Source: Pelagophyceae sp. CCMP2097 (Eukaryota; Sar; Pelagophyceae). From it: 14,748 nucleotides of DNA. Numbering within the stretch: position 1 is the first letter of the stretch; each line of letters starts with the position of its first letter. The notes beneath the pieces are model-generated. The model was not told where the DNA came from. It worked only from the letters and a program-made list of their open reading frames with translations, and did no database searches. Below, in pieces: positions 7,242 to 14,533 of this stretch. A program made the position numbers and the translations under genes. Location: NCBI GenBank assembly GCA_026770575.1, contig MU658051.1:1-14748 (forward strand), read 5' to 3'.

Positions 7242-10200
7242 TTACTCTTCGGCGTCGGCGTCGTCGTCATTTTCGTCATCGGAGCCGTCATCGGAGCCGT
7301 CGTTTTCATTGTCGTCGTCGGAGCCGTCGTCGTCGTTGTCGTCATCTTCTTCGTCGTCCTCTTCGTCGTCGCTATCGTCGGCGGCGGCCGATAGCGGCGC
7401 ATTTGCGGCGGCGCTTTCGTCCCTGCGCGACGTGCGCTCCGCGCGGCTGCTCCGCGGCACCATGGGCGGCAAATCGTCGTAGCGGTCCGTGGAGAAGTTG
7501 TAGCGGTCGACGAACCTAGAGCGGTTGGAGGGTCGTCGGTGTCCATCTGCTCCGTTGGACGCATGCAGGTGCCCCGAGCACCCGGGAGCGGTCGACGCAC
7601 CACGGCAGCGCGTACGTAAGGTAGATCATCGGACGCGGCTCGTTCGACCGGTTCGCGAGGCCTAGGACGCGGCGTTCCAGAGGCACGCTGGAGCCGCAAA
7701 GGGAAAAAGGCGGCGCCCCACCAGCGGAATTTCGTCTCCGGTACGCACCTCGATGTTTGAGTCGCCAGTCGAAGATGATGGCGTCTCCCTTTTTCGCGTC
7801 GAGGACGAGGGGCCGCGACCTGGCGTGCCAGTCCAAATGCGTCTCCGGCATGAACTCGGTGGCGCCGTTGTGCGCCGTCACGTCGACGAGCGGCAAAAAC
7901 ACATTGAGCGCGTGCCTAAAACGGCGCGTTTGAAAGGCAGTCGGAAGCTTTTGCGTCGGCAGTGTGCCCTCTGGCATGCAACTCAAAGCTCTGCACCGTC
8001 CTCTGCTCCGGTCCGCGTCGTCGCCGCGACGCTGCGAGCCGTACGGCTTGAGCTGGAGGGCGTCGTGAACGTGGTCGCCGTCGGAGTGCCACCGCTGCGC
8101 GATGCTGCCCGGAAGTGCGAGTATGACGCCCATGTGGCACAAGCGCGCCGACGGGCCGAGGACGGCGCGGACCAGCGGCAGCCACGCCGATTCGCCCCGC
8201 AGCGCCGCAAAGTCACTGCGGTGCAGCAGCGCGGGCACGACGGCGTCGACGCGGCCTTGGTCGCGCTGCTTAAACGTCGAAAAGCCGCCGGCCTCGAGGT
8301 CGTCCTCCTTGCCGAGCTGCGAGATTGTATAAATGACGTCATCATAAAAATTCAGCGACGCGTCACGCGCCGCGTCCACGAGCGCCGCGCTGAGCGCTCC
8401 GGGCACGCAGCAGATTCCCTGCTCCGCAAATTGCGCGCGCCGCCGCGCCGTCAGATTTTCGTCCGCTTGGGCGGACTTCAAGCGTAACGCCTTGACCGTG
8501 GCGCGGCTCGTCGCCTTGTCGTCCGCCTCGGCCTCTTCCTCGGCCTCCGCGACGTCCTCTGCGGCCTCATCGTCGTCGTCAAAGTCGGCCGCGGCGACGC
8601 AGCGACGCGCGAGGCCACGCTGGCCGTCGCGCGCCGCGGCGCCGCCGGTCTCCGCCGCCGCCGCCGCCAGCCGCGCGGAAACGCTCGCGACGTCGTGCGC
8701 CGCGTCGATGGCGGCGAGCGCGGCGATGGCGGGTCGCGACGTGGTCCGGAGCGGTTCGGCCTCTGCGAGGTCGGCGACGGCGAGGAGCCGCGAGCCGAAG
8801 ACGGACGCAAAGTGCGCCCGCGGCAACTCCAGGCACAGCGCCGCGATGCGCCGCAGGGCCGCCGCTTGGACGCGGTCCTCGACACCGCGGCTCGCGGCCG
8901 CGACCGACCGCCGCGCCGACGAAGGACGCTTCGCCTTGCCGCGCTTCGCCGCCGGCGCGTCGTCGACCGCGACGTCGGCGGCGTCGTCGCTCGGCGGCGC
9001 GTCCGCGCAGTCGACGCAGCGCCAGACGTCGCCTTTGGCCTCGAGCGTGCCCCGAGCGCATTTGTGATGGAATGCGCGCGGGCAGCGGTCGCAGGGCAAG
9101 AGCCTAGCGGCTATGATCCGACGGCGATGCATGGCGGGTCTGTCATCCGCCGCCTTGACGTCATCGCATCTCCCCGGCATCTTTCCAGCCTCGCGAGTCA
9201 TTGCCGTGCCGGGTTTCCCACTCGCCGGACGCGGGCGCGCGCCGCGTCTCAGAGTCGCCTTGCATGCCGCACCGCACGCACTCCGCCGCGTGCGACGCGG
9301 CGCAGTGCGGGCAGTGCCACACCCCCTCGGGGATACCGCGCGCCGGCGCCTTGGGCGGGCGCCCGCGGCGCCGCGGTTCGGCGGCCAGAGGCGGCGGCGC
9401 CACGTCGACGAGCGTCGCGGCCTGGTCCGGCGCGTGCGCGCCGCTGCGCTTCCGACCGCCCTTGCGCGCCTTGGAGCCTGCGCGATGGCGTCGGCACGCG
9501 GGGCCGCGGCCCTCCCACGGGCATCGGCCGCAGGGCTTCCACGGGCCTCGCCTCCGCGCGGCCACGGCGAGATCCGCTCGCACACCCCGCCGGGTGCGTC
9601 GTGGGACGCGGCGCCGCACCGCCGAGGTCGCCGGCGATATCGTTCCACGCCTAGCGTCCCAACAACGGTCCGACGGTAAAGAGGCACAAAGCTCCGGTAG
9701 GAGAGAGCGCATCCTCGGCCGCCCCCGCGGCTCTGCCGCCTTGCGTGGCTCTGGGATGCCGCGTGGACTGGGGGTTCCTTGCTTCAACGACGCCGGTCGC
9801 GCACCGAGTCATCAAAGGCCCTCGCGTCGAGGCAGGCCCGGTGGAAGGCGCGCGGGCACGTCGCGCACGCGCGCACCGCGCCGAAGCCGCCGCAAGTGCC
9901 GCACGCGGCGTCGCAGTAGTCGGACCGCGCGACGGCGCGCGACGGCGCCAGCCTATCAAAGCGCTCGACAAGGCCTCGAGAAACAGCGAGGGCGGTTCGG
10001 ACCGCGAGTGCTCATGCGGTGACGTGGACATCGAGTCTCGGAAGTCGACGACTCACGCGTGTGCTCGGAAGACCCACTCGCGCTCGTCCTCGGCGCCCGC
10101 AGTCGTCGCGGTCCAGAATGCGGAAAGCGACTGCGGCGCGCGCGGCACGCGCGGCTGCGCGCGCGCGGCGGCGGCCGCGGAGGGCGGCCGGCCGCGGCGT

Positions 10201-10352
10201 CGCGGCGCCTTCGAGGCCTTGGTCGTCTTCTTGGCCGCCTTGGCAGCCTTGGCCTTGGTCGGCGCCGCCGTGGCCCTGATCGCCTTCTTCGGCCGCTTCG
10301 CCGGCGGCGCGTAGCGCTCCGTCGACTTGCGCGCCCGCGGAGCGCGCTCCAT
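7242..10352 (-). CDS. AT-hook / PHD finger / PhyH-type 2-oxoglutarate dioxygenase fusion, eight exons
   Basis: This is a predicted nuclear Fe(II)/2OG oxygenase with chromatin-reading modules. Exons on the minus strand: 10352-10057, 9952-9805, 9650-9566, 9477-9259, 9110-8045, 7915-7749, 7661-7601 and 7515-7242; all phases agree (771 residues). Order: Lys/Arg-rich N-terminus with AT-hook RRRGRPPS (about 51-58). PHD1 has C116/C119, C128/C131, H136/C139 and C232/C235 around an insert carrying a second AT-hook (RRRGRPPK). PHD2 is C243-x2-C, C256-x2-C, H264-x2-C, C281-x2-C. An acidic linker follows. The PhyH domain has HxD at H591/D593 (WHSDGD), distal H659 and R670, then NRSNEPRPMIYLTYA. A 50-residue Asp/Glu tail ends the protein. 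The H-to-R spacing of 11 equals that of human PHYH. Six introns are GT-AG; 9258-9111 is GC-AG and splits PHD2. The substrate is unknown; exons 2-4 are least sure. Confidence 0.85.
7245..7392 (-). repeat. Asp/Glu/Ser-codon microsatellite (acidic tail)
   Basis: On the plus strand this is a run of TCG, TCA and TCC triplets. On the minus strand it encodes the Asp/Glu-dominated C-terminal tail of the PhyH gene, ending DADAEE and stop TAA at 7244-7242. Such tails often bind histones or basic proteins. The frame is maintained to the stop. Confidence 0.85.
7502..7601 (-). repeat. 15-bp direct repeat exactly one intron length apart
   Basis: On the plus strand 7502-7516 and 7587-7601 match at 14 of 15 bases (AGCGGTCGACG, one mismatch, then ACC). 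The offset is 85 bp, precisely the length of the PhyH-gene intron 7600-7516. One copy lies at the start of the intron and the other begins the next exon (FVDRYNF), so splicing leaves a single copy. This is a target-site-duplication or segmental-duplication signature of intron gain. Confidence 0.85.
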
Positions 10353-10782
10353 CAGAGAGCCGGCGACGCCCACTGAGATGACTTTTTTGAATCTTGAGAT
10401 CTGAACTGCGGAACCACACGGATATACCCTTGCCTTCCTATCGGCGTGTCCTTTAGGGGTCGGCTGCGAAGTGCCCCGGCCCTTGCCCGTAACCAAGCAT
10501 GGCACCCGGGCCTTTTGAATCGGGAGCCTGACTTTGGAGGACGTTCGGAGCTGATTACGGCCCTGGGTTGGAGGTTCGAACACGTTTTATTCTGCGTGAG
10601 GTGAGGGTTGATTATCTGCGTTAGTATCTTTGCCTCCTCAAGATCTATCCTGGCTGGATTCGGAAGGCGCGTGTCTTCCGAACATTCGTCGGGCATCTGA
10701 AATATCAAAAAATCGAAACTCAGTTTCGGTCTTCTGCTTCAATTGTTCTGGTCATCTGCAACACAAAGTTCGCAAGGAGTTT
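10353..10782. other. AT-richer intergenic region, divergent 5' ends
   Basis: This region separates the start of the minus-strand PhyH gene (10352) from a plus-strand frame beginning about 10783. Base composition drops clearly from the flanking GC-rich coding DNA. It contains T-tracts (10381-10387) and a GGTTCGAAC word near 10572. A stretch at 10646-10667 resembles the 39-bp inverted repeat found later (AAGATC, CCTGG and TGG shared in order). It plausibly holds promoters for both directions. No RNA gene fits. Confidence 0.5.
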
Positions 10783-11448
10783 ATGTCGATGGAAGACTTT
10801 GAGGCGGCAGTCCTCCTCGGCGCCCCGGGCGTGTACGACACCGGGACCATCCGGCAGACCTAGACGCAAAACGCTGCCACCCGCCCCAGTGGAAGTGTCG
10901 TCGCTGCTGTCGGTTTCTCGAACGTTTACGGCTTTTCTTATGCGGGCTCTTCCTCCCACAACGGCCTCGGGATTTGCCTTGGCACCCCGTTGGGCCTTTC
11001 CCACTTTGTCGTTAACGTACCCTCTTTTGGCCGCGTCATCAAGGACATTACGGTCTGGAACCAAGTCCACGCCGGCAACTACAAATACTTCAACACCCTC
11101 AAGGACGCGTGGGCATGTGGAGAAGCGGTTCTTAACGCGACCCGCATTGCGCAAACTCCCAGTGAGGCCCGGAGGTTATTGGGCAAAGACGCCAAGTCTT
11201 TAATCCAGATGGCGTCCGAGTGCGGCCGCGGCCCAGTGTGGATCATGCAGAACTGCCCGTTCGTCCCGGTGCCGACGAAGGCCCAGGGGCACCGGTTGAA
11301 GCGCAAGCGCAATTCGGCGTACTCGGACATCGCCTCCCTGCTTGACGTCGCGTCGCCCGCGCAGCCGAAGCGCACCGTGGGCGCGCCCCTGGGGCGGATC
11401 TCTCCCGACATGGCCGAGATCCTCGTCTCGGCGGCGGCGGCCCCGTAA
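10783..11448 (+). pseudogene. Unrecognised protein frame interrupted by one TAG
   Basis: A single frame runs from about 10630 (ATG at 10783, MSMEDFEAAV) to TAA 11446-11448, broken only by TAG at 10861-10863. After the TAG it reads GFSYAGSSSHNGLGICLGTP, then NVPSFGRVIKDITVWNQVHA, KYFNTLKDAWACGEAVLNAT and MASECGRGPVWIMQNCPFVP. Balanced amino-acid use and mixed codon use argue that it is, or recently was, coding. I recognise no domain. The TAG may be a pseudogene lesion, a readthrough site, or part of a TAG| splice acceptor with the true upstream exon elsewhere. At 11444 the TAA sits inside a possible GTAAAG donor, so the frame may continue downstream. The lower GC sets it apart from its neighbours and suggests mobile or transferred DNA. 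Confidence 0.45.
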
Positions 11449-11658
11449 AGGCCCCGTGCTGACGTCCGCGTGGCGAGGCCCGTGGGCCCCCCGCGCCAAA
11501 GACTGCGCGATAAGGACAACCGCCTCCGGCAACCTCTAATCCCATCACCACAGCCTCGGCGTCCTTTCCCCAAACGTCTCACCATCAGGGCTACGAGTCT
11601 AGAGCCACTCGTGTCAACTGTCTTGAGAGATGCCCAAGTGATGCGAAGGTGTGATTGA

Positions 11659-11799
11659 GTGGCACCCCGCTCGATTACGGCCCCCCTAGGTAACTGGCGA
11701 GGCGTTGACTTGAAACGCCTGGACCCGCTCATGCCCACCCCGCCCGACGACGTAGCGGCGCGGCGTCTGGCGCTCGGCCTCTTCCTGGACTTGATCTAA
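11659..11799 (+). CDS. Short tail ORF in the same frame, possible last exon
   Basis: From 11659 the frame reads VAPRSITAPLGNWRGVDL, then KRLDPLMPTPPDDVAARRLA and LGLFLDLI, stopping with TAA at 11797-11799. There is a CCCCCTAG| acceptor-like site at 11689. It shares the frame of the 10783-11448 ORF and is followed at once by a hairpin and T-tract, so it looks like the last exon of that gene. No join that keeps phase with the GTAAAG donor was found, so the link is only suggested. Confidence 0.3.
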   Translation: MAPRSITAPLGNWRGVDLKRLDPLMPTPPDDVAARRLALGLFLDLI

Positions 11800-11802
11800 A
11801 CC

Positions 11803-11856
11803 TGTTGTTTTCACAACATTTTTCTTCTTTTTCTTTTCTTTTAACTTTTTTTTTTT
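11803..11856 (+). terminator. Hairpin plus long T-tract downstream of the tail ORF
   Basis: TGTTGT (11803-11808), loop TTTC and ACAACA (11813-11818) make a 6-bp stem starting four bases after the TAA. It is followed by about 38 bases that are nearly all T with a few C. The arrangement resembles an intrinsic or Pol III-type terminator, or a polypyrimidine end of a mobile element; read on the minus strand it is an A-rich tract. Function is inferred from shape only. Confidence 0.45.
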
Positions 11857-11879
11857 GTAAGAGATGCAAAATTTCTATC

Positions 11880-12249
11880 TTGCTTGCTTAAGATCCACCC
11901 TGGGTGGGGCTGGCCCAATATCTTAGCTCAGGGGTTAAAACGCACTCTCTCGGAGGAAAGGACCCAGGCCATGCCTGGGCCGCGACGCGGTACATCCACA
12001 TTCCGGCTGCGCGCGACTATACCCTCGACGCCATCGCCCCCCATAAGGCTTCCCCAGCGACGCGCCCAAAGAGCCAGAGTGCTTGGTGCCCATACTCGCA
12101 CGAGGAGGTCGCGCGGCATCACTGTCGCGAGAACGGCCTCCGCAGGCATGTCATCCGGGCATTTTTGCTCGGGTGTCTGACTTTGTCACCGCTTAGACGG
12201 GCATAACCTCTTGGGCCAGCCCCACCCAGGGTGGATCTTAAGCAAGCAA
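11880..12249. mobile_element. Perfect 39-bp inverted repeat around a 292-bp spacer
   Basis: 11880-11918 and 12211-12249 are exact reverse complements over 39 bp (starts TTGCTTGCTTAAGATCC). The 370-bp unit resembles a MITE-like element or a foldback. TTAA lies eight bases inside each end, but no clear target-site duplication is seen outside the arms. The spacer holds a 7-bp-stem hairpin at 11963-11979. It also holds an open frame, 11904-12206 without its own ATG, whose middle reads RYIHIPAARDYTLDAIAPHK and then WCPYSHEEVARHHC; this looks protein-like but matches no family I know. Confidence 0.75.
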
Positions 12250-12301
12250 CACAGCGCACGCACTTGCGATTGCGTCGCGGAGGACCCGTGTGGAGAATAC
12301 C

Positions 12302-12481
12302 ATGAGCGAAGGCGAGGCGGTTTCGGCGGCTCTCCAGCGGCTGGCCGCCGCGAATGCGTTAAACGACATGGGCGGCAGCGCCCATGAAAACGTGCGGGAG
12401 GACGCCGATCGAATCGGCGCCAACATGCTCGCGACGGAGGACCCCTCTGGCGGCGCGACGCCGCAGCGCGTGTGGCTCTAA
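12302..12481 (+). CDS. Short ORF upstream of and in frame with the gag-like ORF
   Basis: ATG 12302 opens a 59-residue frame (MSEGEAVSAALQRLAAANAL and on) ending at TAA 12479-12481. The next ORF continues in the same frame directly after this stop, so it may be the N-terminus of the gag-like protein cut off by a single stop codon. Alternatively it is a separate small protein. No intron that removes the stop and keeps phase was found. Confidence 0.4.
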   Translation: MSEGEAVSAALQRLAAANALNDMGGSAHENVREDADRIGANMLATEDPSGGATPQRVWL

Positions 12482-12583
12482 CCCGTCGCACGACTCGTGA
12501 CGGGCGACGACGGCGGCGTCGCGAGTACGATCGGCGAAGCGAACGCGTACGTCGTCGCGGACTACAAGGACGAAGGAGGCGCG

Positions 12584-14533
12584 ATGATTCCCTTCGTGCC
12601 GAACGCCGTCGAGGACGCAGACGGCCTTTCGCCAGATGCGGCGCTCGTCTTCGCGCTGCTTATCGCCGAGCAGCAGGGTGTGGCGGCCATGGCTTTAGCG
12701 GCCGTCGCGGACACGATGCCGGGGAGGGCCAGCAAAGGTTACGCGGCCTTGCTGCAGGGCCAGGAAAAGATCTCGGACAAGGCGGCGCTGCTCAAGATCA
12801 CGTACTTTCTCGGGACTCAGCACGGCGGTGTGGGGGGCCCGAATTATAGCTTTGTCGGCTCGCCGGCCTCCGCCAAAGAATTCGTCAAGCGACTGGCAGC
12901 GTACGTCCGGCACCTGGCGAACAACGAGACGCGCACGGCCTCGACAGTGCTGCCCGCGAGGTCGGCGTCGTCCGATATCTCCGAACTCGTTAATGCTTAC
13001 TCGCGGAGCCACGGCCTCGACTCGCACAACCTCACGGCGGAAGACGCGAAGAAGTTCGTCGACTTCGCGACAGTGCTTTGCGACGGTGGCACGCTCGACG
13101 AGCGCGAGAAGCTCCTGCGCCTGACGCTGCTGCGGAGCTCGGTGCCGAGCGGCATTGCGTACGGTGCCAAGGAAGGATATTTGGGAGACGTTGCGCAGGG
13201 CGCTGCTGCGATCACTACCACGCCTAAGGAGGCGCTGCGGTTCAACAACCGACCGGTGCAGCCCTCGAACAAGTTTCTTCTCGGGCTCGTCGCGCAGCGG
13301 TTGCCGAATTGTCCGAACAATTTTGCCAAGAGCCTCGTGGAGCTCTTGCCGGGCTCTCTCGATGACTCGGGCCGGTTCAAGTTCAACGACTTCCCGGAGG
13401 GCGGCAACACCACGGCCATCAGCAGCTTGGCGGCATCGTTTGAGGACATCGCCAAGCGCATCCCGGGTCTCCTCGACGGCTGCGACGAACTCCTTAGGAA
13501 GACGGGGGAAATCGTCACAAACGGCAACGGCGACCTTTGCGCAAAGGAGGAGCTCCTGCGTTTTGGGCGGACGCTCCACGCTCACCTCAAGCGCCTCGGT
13601 AGCGCAAAGTACACGGGCACCATGGCCAAACACGGCCCGTTCGAGCAGAAGCTCCAGGACGAGGCCGTGCACGCGGCCGAGCCGGCAATGCAGGCGGCGG
13701 TGCTGGCGCTCGTCAAGAGGACGGCGTCGGCGACGGCCGGCAAGGACGAGCAGACGATGGACGCGTACGCGCTGAAGAGACTCAAGCAGGAGATCACGGC
13801 GGAGGTCCGGCGCGACTTCGGATCGGCGCGCAAATTCGGGTCGGCTAAGCGGAAGCGCGACGGCGGCGGCGCTGGCGGCGGCTCTTTGCAGCGCGACGGC
13901 GGCGGCGCTGGAGACGGCTTTTTGCAGCGCAACGGCGGCGGCGCTGGCGACGGCTCCTGGCAGTACGACGGCGGCGGCTCTCGAGCAGAGATGGTGTGCG
14001 TCAGCTGCTTCAAGCCGCCCTCCCACCGAGCCCGCGACTGCCCGAACCGCCGCGAGCCGATGACCGCGGCGCCCAAAAACCTCAGCCCGTTCCTCCTCGG
14101 CCTCGCACAGCGGCTTCGTGACTCACCCGAGACCACGGAGGCACGGAGCCGGTCGATGACGCCGACAGCTTTCCGCGGCTGGGCCAAGCTGCGGCGGCGC
14201 GCCTCTCGCGACGAGAGGGCGTTCTGCTTTGCGGCAGCCCGACGACGAGGAGCACGACACGGGTCGTGCAAAACGGACCAAAATGCCTCACGGAGACCGA
14301 AATCCGTCGGCGCGAGGTGCGTCGGCGGTGCGCGTTGGGAAAGCCCCGGCCCGCGACCGAAATCCGTCGGCGCGGGGTGCGTTGGTGGCGGCCGTCGACT
14401 TGGAAAGTCGACAAGCGTCTGCAAACGGAGGAAGGGGGAGCATCGCAGCTTCAGCCGGCTTCAGCCGACTCCAGCCGGCTGCGACCGGCTGTGGCCGGTT
14501 GCGGCAGGCTGCGGCCGGCTTCGTCCAAGTTGA
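12584..14533 (+). CDS. Gag-like protein with CCHC zinc knuckle
   Basis: The frame is open from 12482; the first ATG is at 12584 (MIPFVPNAVEDADG). About 450 residues of mixed helical sequence are followed by a basic GSARKFGSAKRKRDGGG stretch and a Gly-rich 12-residue repeat. A zinc knuckle at 13997-14041 reads CVSCFKPPSHRARDC, that is C-x2-C-x5-H-x4-C, one residue longer than the retroviral CX2CX4HX4C. Capsid-like region, basic linker and one knuckle suggest a retrotransposon Gag that packages RNA. A host RNA-binding protein remains possible because no protease, integrase or reverse transcriptase lies in the window. The last 80-90 residues are encoded by tandem-repeat DNA and may not be original. 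Confidence 0.6.
   Translation: MIPFVPNAVEDADGLSPDAALVFALLIAEQQGVAAMALAAVADTMPGRASKGYAALLQGQEKISDKAALLKITYFLGTQHGGVGGPNYSFVGSPASAKEFVKRLAAYVRHLANNETRTASTVLPARSASSDISELVNAYSRSHGLDSHNLTAEDAKKFVDFATVLCDGGTLDEREKLLRLTLLRSSVPSGIAYGAKEGYLGDVAQGAAAITTTPKEALRFNNRPVQPSNKFLLGLVAQRLPNCPNNFAKSLVELLPGSLDDSGRFKFNDFPEGGNTTAISSLAASFEDIAKRIPGLLDGCDELLRKTGEIVTNGNGDLCAKEELLRFGRTLHAHLKRLGSAKYTGTMAKHGPFEQKLQDEAVHAAEPAMQAAVLALVKRTASATAGKDEQTMDAYALKRLKQEITAEVRRDFGSARKFGSAKRKRDGGGAGGGSLQRDGGGAGDGFLQRNGGGAGDGSWQYDGGGSRAEMVCVSCFKPPSHRARDCPNRREPMTAAPKNLSPFLLGLAQRLRDSPETTEARSRSMTPTAFRGWAKLRRRASRDERAFCFAAARRRGARHGSCKTDQNASRRPKSVGARCVGGARWESPGPRPKSVGAGCVGGGRRLGKSTSVCKRRKGEHRSFSRLQPTPAGCDRLWPVAAGCGRLRPS
13856..13981 (+). 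repeat. 36-bp coding tandem repeat (Gly-rich 12-mer)
   Basis: Three full units at 13856, 13892 and 13928 and a partial fourth encode (R/Y)(D/N)GGGAG(G/D)G(S/F)(L/W)Q. The unit lies just before the zinc knuckle and keeps the frame, like a flexible RNA-binding linker. Confidence 0.9.
14295..14383 (+). repeat. 60-bp tandem duplication in the C-terminal part of the gag-like ORF
   Basis: GACCGAAATCCGTCGGCGCG occurs at 14295 and again at 14355, each followed by (A/G)GTGCGT. The translation repeats RPKSVGA(R/G)CVGG. It leads directly into the longer satellite that starts at 14384. Confidence 0.85.

Noticed and set aside
7201..7394. Very hydrophobic Val/Ile/Phe stretch on the plus strand, like membrane helices
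   Set aside because: It is the antisense of the Asp/Glu codon run of the PhyH gene tail, so the hydrophobicity is an artefact.
11079..11738. 219-residue minus-strand ORF
   Set aside because: It overlaps the more protein-like plus frame; its composition is Arg/Ser/Gly-rich and no domain is seen.
12695..14026. 443-residue minus-strand ORF
   Set aside because: Shadow of the gag-like ORF, without motifs. The plus strand carries the zinc knuckle and the in-frame repeat.
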